Below are positions 50,908-59,839 of a DNA stretch of 64,000 bases, piece after piece; positions within the stretch are counted from its first letter, which is position 1; every line of letters starts with the position of its first letter. The notes beneath the pieces are model-generated. The model ran no database searches and was not told the DNA's origin. It worked only from the letters and a program-made list of their open reading frames with translations. The translations under genes were made by a program, and so were the position numbers. The stretch lies in NCBI RefSeq assembly GCF_003432115.1, contig NZ_QWDC01000002.1, forward strand, positions 558,001 to 622,000. The letters run 5' to 3'. Origin of the DNA: Mucilaginibacter conchicola (GTDB lineage: Bacteria; Bacteroidota; Bacteroidia; Sphingobacteriales; Sphingobacteriaceae).

Positions 50908-52173
50908 CTACAATTTTCCCTTTTGCATCTTCTCCTGGGTTTCTTTTAAGCGGTAGGCTTTGTCACCAAATTTGGCAACGCTGTTGTTCACCAAGGTGAT
51001 GGCCTGTTCTTTTTGACCCAGTTTGTACAGCAATTGGGCATACACATCAACGTACCATTCGTTACCTGCATCGGCGGTGGTAGCATAGGGCTTTGCTAAA
51101 GTTGCGGCTTCAGTTAAGCTGACTTTATCTTCAGCAAAAAGCATAATATCGTTGGCGTAGGTCATTACCTGGTAGTGGTTCTTCCCGTACTGTTTTGTAT
51201 AAGCGGCGGCTTGTTCGGCAAATTTTGGCCAGTCGCTAAGGTCACGGTAGTACCTTATTTTTGATTTAACCAGCACCTCATCGGCATAATCGGGATATAC
51301 AGCTTTTAATTTTGCATGCACCTCATCCCAGTTTACATTTTTATTGATCTCGCCGGTATAAAAATACATCCCGCCCCTCACTTCCTTTTTTCCGTCTGTA
51401 CGCACGAGATGTAATACGATCTCATCAAACATAATTCCCTCTGCTATCATGCTTCCCAGGCCCGGGCTGGTCATTTTATCAAACCCTGCTTCATTATTCA
51501 GCAAGGCTTTAAAACCCGGGTCGGTTGATTTTCCGGTAGCTATCATAACAAACCGGGCGTTCTCTTTAGTTAGCAGATCTGTTTGCGTTGCCAGGTACTG
51601 GTTAATTACCTCTTTTGTTTGCGGGTCCCAGCTTTGCATCAGGGCGTTGGCAAAGGTGTGCAAAAAACCGGGCGTCCGGTCACCATCAGCATACTGTTTA
51701 CGCATGTTAACGAGTTGCGTTTTAGGATCAATACCTTCCTGTAATTTCGTTAAAAAAGTTTTCGCATCCGGCGAGCCGCCCACAATGGTGTGTACCAATT
51801 GCCCGTCCGGGCTATAGATCAGATAGGTTGGATAAGCGTCCACTTTCGCTTCGGCCTCTATACGCTTCACCTCTTTATGCCAGCGTTTGGTGGTACCGTC
51901 GTCCTGTTTGGTTTTATCAAACTGAAGGGCTATGCTGATAAATTTATCATTCAAATATGAAGAAAGCTCTGGTTGTGGCAGTATCTCTTTCGCCATTACC
52001 TTGCAGGGCACGCACCAGGTAGTGTAGCAGTCCACAAAAATGAACTTGTTCTCTTTTTTAGCTTTCTCTTTTACCTGTGCCCAGGTTAAATTATTCTGAA
52101 AGTTTACGCCTTTATCTTGCGCAAAGCAACAAACGGCTATAAAATAAAGGGCAATAGTTGAGATGAATTTCAT
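50908..52173 (-). CDS. Exported thioredoxin-fold protein
   Basis: A 421-residue protein with a signal peptide (about 1-18, CCFAQ). The thioredoxin domain (about 28-150) has the redox motif WCVPC (Cys54, Cys57) and the cis-Pro in DAYPTYLIY. The C-terminal 250 residues are helical with a TPR-like look (YVDVYAQLLYKLGQKEQA). Proteins of this build act in periplasmic thiol exchange in Bacteroidetes. Single gene, followed by a repeat and preceded by about 170 bp of AT-rich DNA. Confidence 0.87.
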   Translation of the reverse strand: MKFISTIALYFIAVCCFAQDKGVNFQNNLTWAQVKEKAKKENKFIFVDCYTTWCVPCKVMAKEILPQPELSSYLNDKFISIALQFDKTKQDDGTTKRWHKEVKRIEAEAKVDAYPTYLIYSPDGQLVHTIVGGSPDAKTFLTKLQEGIDPKTQLVNMRKQYADGDRTPGFLHTFANALMQSWDPQTKEVINQYLATQTDLLTKENARFVMIATGKSTDPGFKALLNNEAGFDKMTSPGLGSMIAEGIMFDEIVLHLVRTDGKKEVRGGMYFYTGEINKNVNWDEVHAKLKAVYPDYADEVLVKSKIRYYRDLSDWPKFAEQAAAYTKQYGKNHYQVMTYANDIMLFAEDKVSLTEAATLAKPYATTADAGNEWYVDVYAQLLYKLGQKEQAITLVNNSVAKFGDKAYRLKETQEKMQKGKL

Positions 52174-52284
52174 AAGTGTAAGTGTGATATATTGGTTATA
52201 AGCAAATTAACCAATACATCAATCGCAACCAAATAAAATTTTACAAAAATTCATTTTGTCAAAATGATAAATTAATTTCGATTA

Positions 52285-52321
52285 AAATAAAAAAGCCACG
52301 TAGAATTAAATCTCGTGGCTT
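52285..52321 (-). terminator. Terminator of the rsmE-DUF4159-biotinyl unit
   Basis: AAGCCACG (52293-52300) pairs with CGTGGCTT (52314-52321); AGA/TCT extends it past a bulge. On the minus strand a T-rich run follows (A run at 52285-52292 on the plus strand), so it ends the operon to its right. Confidence 0.8.
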
Positions 52322-52343
52322 GTTGTATTGTAAAATCGATTCT

Positions 52344-52838
52344 TTAAAATATCATCAGCACCTGGCCTTTTTCAACCTTATCGCCGGGCTGCATTTTTAT
52401 GGTTTGGATGGTAACATCTGCAGGCGCTTTAATGATGTTCTCCATCTTCATGGCTTCCAGGATAAATAGGTTATCGCCTTTTTTCACTTCTGCACCTTCC
52501 TCAACCAGTACTTTTAAAACCAGGCCGGGCATAGGGGCTTTTATGTCGCTTACTTTGGCAGCCATCAGGTTGCTAAGGCCCATTTTGTCTAACAACTGGT
52601 CAAACTCGTCTTTAGCCTTAACAGTGTACAGGTTGTTGTTTATCTTTATTTGTGCGGTTTTAGTTTGGGCGTCAAAACTCACCACCTCGGCGTTATACGA
52701 AGCTTTGTTATTGATGATATGATACAGGTTATCGCTCAGCTGCTTTACATCGGCAGCAACATCCTGCCCGTTCAGTTGCAGTTGTTTACCTTTGCCTTGT
52801 AATTCAAAATCGTGTGCGTTAACTTTTATCTTGTACAT
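52344..52838 (-). CDS. Biotinyl-domain carrier protein
   Basis: A 164-residue second biotin carrier. The C-terminal biotinyl domain (about 96-164) has APMPGLVLKVLVEEG and the biotin site EAMKME (Lys131); the N-terminal 90 residues match the linker region of acyl-CoA carboxylase carrier chains, not of AccB. It probably serves a propionyl- or methylcrotonyl-type carboxylase or decarboxylase encoded elsewhere. Upstream are DUF4159 (33 bp) and rsmE, with no functional tie known. Confidence 0.87.
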   Translation of the reverse strand: MYKIKVNAHDFELQGKGKQLQLNGQDVAADVKQLSDNLYHIINNKASYNAEVVSFDAQTKTAQIKINNNLYTVKAKDEFDQLLDKMGLSNLMAAKVSDIKAPMPGLVLKVLVEEGAEVKKGDNLFILEAMKMENIIKAPADVTIQTIKMQPGDKVEKGQVLMIF

Positions 52839-52871
52839 ATCAATGACCTTTGTACACGAATATAGGAAATA

Positions 52872-53534
52872 CTATTTTGTAAAGATATACTGGATGATGT
52901 TGGCGCCCATTTTAAGCGCTTTTAAGCGATTCTCCTGCGTATCGTTGGCGTAGGTGCCGTAGTCTTCCCATCCGTTACCCAGGTCGCACTCGTAGGTGTA
53001 AAAACAAACCAGTCGGCCTTTATATATCAGCCCGAAACCTTGGGGGCGTTTACCATCATGCTCGTGTATCTTCGGTAAGCCGGTAGGGAAATCGTACTTC
53101 TGATGATAAATGGCATAATTGGCCGGCAACTCTACAAAATCAAGTTCGGGAAATACTTTCTTCATCTGCGGGCGAATAAACTGATCCAGCCCGTAGTTAT
53201 CATCAATATGCAGAAAGCCGCCGCCGGTTAAGTATTTACGCAGGTTACGGGCTTCCTGGTCGCTGAAGATCACGTTGCCGTGGCCGGTCATAAATACAAA
53301 GGGATAATTGAAGATCTGTTCGCTGCCGGCCTCAACCACTTCTTCTTCCGGCTCAAAACTGGTTTTGAGGTTTTGGTTACAGAATTTAATGAGATTAACG
53401 AGAGCTGTGCGGTCACCGTACCAATCGCCGCCGCCGTTGTATTTAAGCCTGGCCATTTTATACGCGGGCGGTGCAAAGCTACTTATGCCAAACAGCGTTG
53501 TTAAAAGTGCCGCAACATATATTAGTTTCCTCAT
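52872..53534 (-). CDS. DUF4159 domain exported protein
   Basis: A 220-residue protein with a signal peptide (about 1-22). The DUF4159 layout is clear: MARLKYNGGGDWYGDRTALVNL (as MARLKYNGGGDWYGD), PFVFMTGHGNVIFSDQEA, GGFLHIDDNYGLD and YKGRLVCFYTYECDLGNGWED. The fold resembles ThuA/glutamine-amidotransferase-like domains, and the function is unknown. It begins one base after the rsmE stop, so the two are coupled. Confidence 0.87.
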   Translation of the reverse strand: MRKLIYVAALLTTLFGISSFAPPAYKMARLKYNGGGDWYGDRTALVNLIKFCNQNLKTSFEPEEEVVEAGSEQIFNYPFVFMTGHGNVIFSDQEARNLRKYLTGGGFLHIDDNYGLDQFIRPQMKKVFPELDFVELPANYAIYHQKYDFPTGLPKIHEHDGKRPQGFGLIYKGRLVCFYTYECDLGNGWEDYGTYANDTQENRLKALKMGANIIQYIFTK

Positions 53535-53535
53535 G

Positions 53536-54243
53536 TTAGCGATTCAGAAAGTTCACTTCAAAGCAGGCCTCTAAAGCAGCGGTCTCGGTACGCAATCGGC
53601 TTTCGCCAAGGGTAAGCGCGCGGTAACCGTTCTGCACAGCGGCATCCACCTCGGCCGGAGAAAAATCTCCCTCGGGGCCTATCAGTATTAAATAACGCCC
53701 CTGCTTTTTAAAAGATTGCGTTAGCTCTGCCTTTTCGCCATCGGCACAATGGGCAATGTATTTATCGCCATCAAAGTTTTGCTTTACAAATTGGTTAAAG
53801 CTTACAGGCGCATTCAGTTTAGGATGATAAGCTTTTATAGATTGCTTTATAGCTGATGTAATGATCTTATCCAAACGCTCAACCTTGGCCTCTTTACGCT
53901 CAGAGCGTTGACAAATAATGAGCGAGATCTCATCGATACCTATCTCGGTAGCCTTTTCCAAAAACCACTCTATCCTATCCAGATTTTTGGTTGGGGCAAT
54001 GGCAATGTGCAGGTAATGGTTACGTTTGTTAAATTCTTCGATAACCGAATTTATCTGCAAAATGGTGCGCTTTGGGTGCGCATCCTTAATCTCTGCCTTG
54101 TACAAGCCACCTTTGCCATCTATCAGGGTAACCTCATTGCCAACGGCCAGGCGCAGTACGCGCACGGCATGCTTGCTCTCTTCCTCACTCAAAAAGTATT
54201 GAGACAGTTTGGGGTCGATATCGGGCGTATAAAAAAGCTGCAT
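53536..54243 (-). CDS. rsmE: 16S rRNA m3U1498 methyltransferase
   Basis: Methylates N3 of U1498 in 16S rRNA. It is 235 residues, a SPOUT (knotted) methyltransferase. N-terminal HAVRVLRLAVGNEVTLIDGKG (in parts), KNLDRIEWFLEKATEIG, CQRSERKE, and the knot LILIGPEGDFSPAEVD and LTLGESRLRTETAAL are all present. Starts a unit with DUF4159 and the biotinyl protein. Confidence 0.95.
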   Translation of the reverse strand: MQLFYTPDIDPKLSQYFLSEEESKHAVRVLRLAVGNEVTLIDGKGGLYKAEIKDAHPKRTILQINSVIEEFNKRNHYLHIAIAPTKNLDRIEWFLEKATEIGIDEISLIICQRSERKEAKVERLDKIITSAIKQSIKAYHPKLNAPVSFNQFVKQNFDGDKYIAHCADGEKAELTQSFKKQGRYLILIGPEGDFSPAEVDAAVQNGYRALTLGESRLRTETAALEACFEVNFLNR

Positions 54244-54249
54244 TTGTAA

Positions 54250-54336
54250 AGTATCAAGTAGCTGGTATCAAGTATCAAGATTACCCATCCAGTAGTAGAA
54301 CATGTCTTGATACTAACTACTTGATACTTGATACTA
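54250..54336. repeat. TATCAAGTAG head-to-head repeat between rsmE and CNNM gene
   Basis: The left arm (54250-54280, AGTATCAAGTAGCTGGTATC) and right arm (54305-54336, CTTGATACTAACTACTTGAT) are largely reverse complements. The same words occur at 32752-32778. The loop is 24 nt. It fills the 98-bp gap between two genes read in the same direction. Confidence 0.85.
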
Positions 54337-54341
54337 AGCGG

Positions 54342-55685
54342 CTAATGTAAATCTACCGCGTCTTCTTCGTTAATGAGCAGCTCCAGTTTTACCGATTCGA
54401 TGTTCTGGTCAGATTTCTTCAGCACAGTGATGTTGTAGCCGTTGCTTTCTTTCTGCTCGCCCACATCAGGTATTTTACCAAAGATATGGCCTAACCAGCC
54501 CGATACGGTATCAAAGTCGCCATCCTCGGGCAGGTCATGTGGCAGATGCTCATTAACGTCGTAGATAGGCGCAAGGGCGTTCACCACAAACTCGCGGTCG
54601 TTCAGTTTTTCAACGATAGGTTTTTCTTCATCGTACTCATCCTGTATCTCGCCTACCAGTTCTTCAACAATATCTTCCAGCGTAACCATACCGGCAGTAC
54701 CACCAAACTCATCAGATACAATAGCTATCTGGATGCGTTTTTGCTGCAGCTCGGCCATCAGATCATTGATCTTCTTGGTCTCGGGCACAAAGTATGGCTT
54801 GCGGATAATATCTTTCAGTACCACTTCCTGGCCACGTGCCAGCAGCGGCAAAATATCTTTAGCATGTACAATACCAATGATCTTATCTATCACCTCATCA
54901 TACACCGGCATACGCGAGTAGCCTTCTTCTATCAGCGTATCCAGTAACTCCTCTTTAGTAGCATCAATCTCAATACCCTGTATTTTGGTACGTGGCACCA
55001 TGATGTTTTTAACTACGCGCTCGTTAAAGTCGAAAACGTTCTGGATCAGTTCGTGCTCGTTTGAGTCGATAGCACCGGTCTCTTTTCCTTGCTCAAGCAG
55101 GTATTGAAGCTCCTCTGACGAGTGGTGGGTTTCGCTGCCCTCTACATTGCTGATGCCTATTGCTTTCAGTATAAAATTAGCAAAGCCGTTCAATACCCAT
55201 ATAAAAGGTTTGAAAACGATAAAGAAGAACCTTAACGGCCATGATACGGCCAGCACGGTACGTACCGATTTCTGGATAGCCAATGATTTTGGTGCCAGCT
55301 CACCGAAAACGATGTGTAACACGGTGATCACCACGAAAGAAAGGATATGCGCAGTAGTGATCAAAGCAGGGGCAAGCGTAATACCCAGGCCTAAAAATGC
55401 ACGTACTACCACACTGGTAACTACCTCTTCGCCTACTACACCAAGTGCCAGCGAAGCAATGGTAATACCCAGCTGCGTTGCAGCCAGGTAACCATCCAAA
55501 TTATGCAGAATACCGCGTGCTATTTTGGCAACCCCGCTGCCCGATTTAGCTTTTATCTCGATCTGAGAGCCTCTTACCCTTACCATGGCAAACTCTGCGG
55601 CTACAAAGAAACCGTTAAGCAATACCAGGAAAATGGTTGCAAATATGTAAAAAGCGCTTATTTCGTATTGATGCCCGGGGTCCAT
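54342..55685 (-). CDS. CNNM/CorC-like membrane protein with CBS domains
   Basis: A 447-residue hemolysin-C/CorC family protein. The N-terminal DUF21 membrane domain (about 10-195, four segments) is followed by a CBS pair (about 215-340: VPRTKIQGI, IVHAKDILPLL, DEFGGTAGMVTLEDI) and a C-terminal CorC/HlyC domain (about 355-440: DGDFDTVSGWLGHIFGKIP). Such proteins are linked to magnesium or cobalt efflux. GldE belongs to the same family, but nothing here links this gene to gliding. The ppa gene lies 7 bp upstream. Confidence 0.92.
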   Translation of the reverse strand: MDPGHQYEISAFYIFATIFLVLLNGFFVAAEFAMVRVRGSQIEIKAKSGSGVAKIARGILHNLDGYLAATQLGITIASLALGVVGEEVVTSVVVRAFLGLGITLAPALITTAHILSFVVITVLHIVFGELAPKSLAIQKSVRTVLAVSWPLRFFFIVFKPFIWVLNGFANFILKAIGISNVEGSETHHSSEELQYLLEQGKETGAIDSNEHELIQNVFDFNERVVKNIMVPRTKIQGIEIDATKEELLDTLIEEGYSRMPVYDEVIDKIIGIVHAKDILPLLARGQEVVLKDIIRKPYFVPETKKINDLMAELQQKRIQIAIVSDEFGGTAGMVTLEDIVEELVGEIQDEYDEEKPIVEKLNDREFVVNALAPIYDVNEHLPHDLPEDGDFDTVSGWLGHIFGKIPDVGEQKESNGYNITVLKKSDQNIESVKLELLINEEDAVDLH

Positions 55686-55692
55686 TTATATT

Positions 55693-56238
55693 TTATTGGT
55701 GATTGGGAAAGGTTGTTTTGTAAAGCTCAAGGCTTTCTTCGATCACTTTGTGTGCGTAACGTACGCCCAGCAGGTGCTCAATGGTAACGTTTTTACCTTC
55801 AAGTACCTTGTAATCGCTAAAGAAACGCACTATCTCTTTCATAAAGTGCGGCGGCAACTCGTTAAGGTCGTTGATGTAGTTAACAGACATGTCGTTCTTA
55901 GCAACGGCAATGATCTTATCATCCTGCTCGCCGTTATCAACCATGTGCATTACACCTACAACTTTTGCCTCGATGATAGACATCGGGTAAACATCGGTAG
56001 AACAAAGTACCAGGATATCCAAAGGGTCTTTATCATCACAATACGTTTGCGGGATAAAGCCGTAGTTAGCAGGATACATTACAGAAGAGAACAAAACACG
56101 ATCAAGCTTTAACAAGCCTGAATCTTTATCAATTTCGTATTTTCCTTTTGATCCTTTAGGGATCTCGATTATAGCATTTACTATCTCGGGAGTGTTATCG
56201 CCCGGTGAAACCTGGTGCCAGGGATGCTGTGTGCTCAT
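55693..56238 (-). CDS. ppa: Inorganic pyrophosphatase, family I
   Basis: Hydrolyses pyrophosphate; 181 residues, soluble and magnesium-dependent. Seen are [14 protein letters not shown], the metal-binding [13 protein letters not shown] (about 66-78), and [16 protein letters not shown]. Sits between dedA (20 bp) and the CNNM gene (7 bp). TAtaTTTa ends 5 nt before the ATG, so a leaderless transcript is possible. Confidence 0.95.
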   Translation of the reverse strand: MSTQHPWHQVSPGDNTPEIVNAIIEIPKGSKGKYEIDKDSGLLKLDRVLFSSVMYPANYGFIPQTYCDDKDPLDILVLCSTDVYPMSIIEAKVVGVMHMVDNGEQDDKIIAVAKNDMSVNYINDLNELPPHFMKEIVRFFSDYKVLEGKNVTIEHLLGVRYAHKVIEESLELYKTTFPNHQ

Positions 56239-56258
56239 TTATCTAAATATATTAATTT

Positions 56259-56900
56259 TTACTTTTCCTTTTGATCGTTGTTCATTCGCCTTCTCACATA
56301 AGCAACAATCAGCGGAATTGTTGTAATTATTATTAATCCGAGTACTACGTACTGTAAATAATCTTTTAGCTGCGGAAAGCGCCTGCCCAAAAAATAACCG
56401 GCTAAGGTTAATGTTGTTACCCAGGCAATGCCGCCAACAACGTTGTAAAGACTAAACTTCTTAAAGTCAACCTTTACAATACCCGCAAATATAGGAGCAA
56501 ATGTCCTAACTATCGGGAAAAATCTGCCTAAAATAAGTGCTGTACCGCCATATTTGGCATAAAACTCTTCGGCAACGGTTATGTATCGTTTCTTAAAAAA
56601 CCACGAGTCCTTCCGGCTAAACAATACCGGCCCCGTTCGGTAACCAAACCAGTACCCAGTAAAATTACCCAATACAGCCGCCGCTATCAGAGATGGAACC
56701 AACATGTAAATAGGTACATGGATAATACCTGCTGCAGTTAATATGCCGGCCAAAAACAACAGATAATCGCCTGGTAAAAAGAACCCGAAGAACAGGCCTG
56801 TTTCTGCGTAAACCACAATTAACAGCAATGCAAAGCCACCATTACTTAAAATAGACTTTGCATCTGTAAGATTTTGCAGGTATTCCCAAAAATTTTCCAT
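56259..56900 (-). CDS. DedA family membrane protein
   Basis: A 213-residue DedA/SNARE-associated protein with about five hydrophobic segments. FFLPGDYLLFLAGIL, the conserved GNFTGYWFGYRTG, RFFPIVRTFAPIFAGI and GGIAWVT are the family marks. DedA proteins act as lipid carrier flippases (undecaprenyl phosphate in some cases) and help keep membrane potential. It follows nuoN by 51 bp on the same strand. Confidence 0.92.
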   Translation of the reverse strand: MENFWEYLQNLTDAKSILSNGGFALLLIVVYAETGLFFGFFLPGDYLLFLAGILTAAGIIHVPIYMLVPSLIAAAVLGNFTGYWFGYRTGPVLFSRKDSWFFKKRYITVAEEFYAKYGGTALILGRFFPIVRTFAPIFAGIVKVDFKKFSLYNVVGGIAWVTTLTLAGYFLGRRFPQLKDYLQYVVLGLIIITTIPLIVAYVRRRMNNDQKEK

Positions 56901-56951
56901 TAACGATATCCGTAAAACTACAAATATTAAATCAATTTGCAGTTAGTGCCT

Positions 56952-58340
56952 TTATTTAATAAGGCCGGATATTAATGTAGGGTAAACGCCCACTATGATG
57001 GTTGCCAGTGCCGAGAAACCCAACACAAACTTGTAATAAGCCGGAACTTCAACCTGCTCGCGATCGGCACTGCGGAAGTACATGGCAATAATAACGCGGA
57101 AATAGTAGAAAATGCTGATGATGGCATTTACCACTGCTACTATAACCAACCATATACGGTACTGCGATAACGCGCCCGAGAACATGTAGAATTTACCAAT
57201 AAAACCTGCGGTAAGCGGGATACCTGCTAATGATAGCATAGCAACTGTAAGCACCAACGCCAGAAACGGGTTTTTGCCCGCCAGGCCATTAAAGCCCTCA
57301 AAGTTATCAGTACCGGTTTGCTGCCTTACCAGTATCAACCCACCAAATGCAATGATAGATGCAATTGAGTAAGCTGTAGAATACATAAATATTGAGGTGG
57401 CAGAGCTTGCGCCGATAGCCACAATGGCAAACAATAAATAACCTGCGTGTGAGATGCTCGAGAAAGCCATCATACGCTTAAAGCTTTGCTGGTATAACGC
57501 CGTGATGTTACCGATAAACAGGGTGAGGATGGTAATCACCAGCAATACCGGTGTCCAGAACTGTGCAATTGGCAGGAAGCATGCTGAGAATAAACGCAGG
57601 AATGCTGCAAAACCGGCTACCTTAACCACTGTTGACATGAACAGGGTAATCAGAGAAGGGGCACCTTCGTACACATCCGGTGTCCAGAAATGGAATGGTG
57701 CTGCACCTACTTTAAAGCAAAGGCCTACAATGATCAGCATAACGCCGGTGTAGAACATCGGGTCGGCCTTACGGCCTGCGCTTAATACCCAGTCGCGGAT
57801 GATATCGATATCAAAAGAACCGGTAGCACCGTATATCAATGCAATACCAAATAACAGGAAGCCGGTTGAAAAAGCACCCATCAGGAAGTATTTTAAAGCA
57901 GCTTCGTTTGAGGCAAAATCATTTTTGCGGATACCTGCCAGGATGTATAAACTTACCGACATGATCTCGATACCGATAAACATCATGGTAAGGTTATGGT
58001 ACGATACCATTACCAATATACCCGTTAACGAGAACAGGATAATAGCGTAATACTCTGCAATGTGATTGCTTATTTTTTCAAAGTATCCTTTAGATAACAA
58101 CAGGATAAGTATAGTAGATATAATGCTGATAGCAGAGAAAGCTACTGAAAAGTTATTGTACAATAACATTCCGTTAAACTCAGAATGCGCTTCATCAAGC
58201 GTTGTCCATTGCATTACTGATGTTACCAGTGCTGCTAAAAGGCCAAGTACGGCAACAGGCAATAAAGCCTTTTGTGCTTTATACAAACCCAGGTACAAAA
58301 GTACAATAGGTAAAATAGCTATGATAATTATCGAGGTCAT
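56952..58340 (-). CDS. nuoN: NADH-quinone oxidoreductase subunit N
   Basis: A 462-residue antiporter-like membrane subunit of complex I with about 14 segments. ALKYFLMGAFSTGFLLFG, KVGAAPFHFWTPDVYEGAP (proton-channel Lys and the PDVYEGAP motif), FKRMMAFSSISHAGYLLFA and LTAGFIGKFYMF identify NuoN. Last gene of the nuo operon, 9 bp after nuoM. Confidence 0.95.
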   Translation of the reverse strand: MTSIIIIAILPIVLLYLGLYKAQKALLPVAVLGLLAALVTSVMQWTTLDEAHSEFNGMLLYNNFSVAFSAISIISTILILLLSKGYFEKISNHIAEYYAIILFSLTGILVMVSYHNLTMMFIGIEIMSVSLYILAGIRKNDFASNEAALKYFLMGAFSTGFLLFGIALIYGATGSFDIDIIRDWVLSAGRKADPMFYTGVMLIIVGLCFKVGAAPFHFWTPDVYEGAPSLITLFMSTVVKVAGFAAFLRLFSACFLPIAQFWTPVLLVITILTLFIGNITALYQQSFKRMMAFSSISHAGYLLFAIVAIGASSATSIFMYSTAYSIASIIAFGGLILVRQQTGTDNFEGFNGLAGKNPFLALVLTVAMLSLAGIPLTAGFIGKFYMFSGALSQYRIWLVIVAVVNAIISIFYYFRVIIAMYFRSADREQVEVPAYYKFVLGFSALATIIVGVYPTLISGLIK

Positions 58341-58349
58341 GTATCTATA

Positions 58350-59816
58350 TTAAAATTTCGCCGCAGCGAACTTAGCCGAAACTGTTTGGAACAAATTAGT
58401 GATCGATGCTTCTGATAAATGCAGCAATGGCTGCGGATAAACACCGATGATGATAATTAAAGCGCAAATGATACCAAGTACCAGTTTCTCTGATCCTTTG
58501 ATATCTGTAAAGGTAGCCGTAAGCTCATTTAGCTCGCCTTGCATTACGTTTTTGTACATGCGCAACATGTAAACCGCACCAAAAATGATGGTTAAGCCAG
58601 CTACTGCAGCAAATACAATGGTATAGTTATATACACCTTTCAGTAACAGGAACTCGCCCACAAAACCGTTAGTTAACGGCAGGGCAACCGTGCCTAAAAC
58701 AATGATCAAAAACGCTATAGAGAACTTTGGTGCTACTTTGGCGATGCCACCCATCAGGCTGATATCACGTGTACCTAAACGGCGGCTGATGATATCCCAG
58801 ATAAAGAACATACCCACCACATTGATACCGTGGCTCACCATTTGTATCATGGCACCTTGTAAACCCTGTACGCTCCAGGCAAAAATACCGGCAGCTATTA
58901 AGCCTACGTGTGCTATTGATGAGTAAGCAACCAAACGCTTACCATCCTTTTGTTTGAATGCGATAACCGAACCATAAACAATACCGATAACTGAAAGTAT
59001 CAAAGCATAATATCCCCAGTATGCAAATGCGATAGGCGCATTCGGAATCAACCAGCGGATAACACCGTAGATACCCATTTTAAGCATGATACCTGATAAC
59101 ATCATAGTACCTGCAGTAGGTGCTTCGGTATAGGTATCGGGCTGCCAGGTATGGAAAGGGAATACAGGCATTTTAATAGCAAATGCAATGAAAAATCCCC
59201 AGAAGATCCAGGTTTGCTGTTTCATGCTCAAGCTTAGCTCGTAAAACGAGTGTATATCATAAAGCTTGTTTGGCGTTTGCAGGTACAGGTAGATGATAGC
59301 TACCAGCATAAACAGTGAACCTGCAAAAGTGTAAATGAAGAACTTGATATTTACACGGATGCGGTTTTCGCCGCCCCATAATGCACATATAAAATAGATA
59401 GGGATCAACGCTGCTTCCCAACCAACATAGAAAAGGAAACCATCAAGCGCGGTAAATACAGTCAATAAACCTGCCTGCATAAACAATATCAGCGCGTAAA
59501 TAGCTTTGCCGTTTTTGTATTGATGCTCGTAAGTACTCAGTATGATCAGCGGTACCAGCACTGTTGTTAACAGTACCATTACCATGCTTATACCATCAAT
59601 ACCTGCACTAAAGTAAATGCCAAATTGCGGTATCCATGGTACATCAACCAAATACTGGATGGATGCGTTTGGAACAAAGCCGGTCACAAATGATATGGCC
59701 AAACCAAGTTCAACAAGGGCAAAAAACAATGCGGCATGCTTTGCCACTTCGTTCTTAAAAAACAGAGTTAAAACTGCTGCTACTACCGGTAAAAAAAGTA
59801 AAATGCTAACCGTCAT
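58350..59816 (-). CDS. nuoM: NADH-quinone oxidoreductase subunit M
   Basis: A 488-residue proton-pumping membrane subunit. VGWEAALIPIYFICALWGGE (with the channel Glu), KMPVFPFHTWQPDTYTEAPT, KRLVAYSSIAHVG and LTNGFVGEFLLL are typical of NuoM. About 14 membrane segments. Lies between nuoL (23 bp) and nuoN (9 bp). Confidence 0.96.
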   Translation of the reverse strand: MTVSILLFLPVVAAVLTLFFKNEVAKHAALFFALVELGLAISFVTGFVPNASIQYLVDVPWIPQFGIYFSAGIDGISMVMVLLTTVLVPLIILSTYEHQYKNGKAIYALILFMQAGLLTVFTALDGFLFYVGWEAALIPIYFICALWGGENRIRVNIKFFIYTFAGSLFMLVAIIYLYLQTPNKLYDIHSFYELSLSMKQQTWIFWGFFIAFAIKMPVFPFHTWQPDTYTEAPTAGTMMLSGIMLKMGIYGVIRWLIPNAPIAFAYWGYYALILSVIGIVYGSVIAFKQKDGKRLVAYSSIAHVGLIAAGIFAWSVQGLQGAMIQMVSHGINVVGMFFIWDIISRRLGTRDISLMGGIAKVAPKFSIAFLIIVLGTVALPLTNGFVGEFLLLKGVYNYTIVFAAVAGLTIIFGAVYMLRMYKNVMQGELNELTATFTDIKGSEKLVLGIICALIIIIGVYPQPLLHLSEASITNLFQTVSAKFAAAKF

Positions 59817-59839
59817 TTTATATCGTAAACGCTAAGCGC

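Noticed and set aside
54342..55685. CNNM/CorC gene as gldE
   Set aside because: It shares the family, but it is not next to gldD and has ordinary CorC features; calling it gldE would be a guess.
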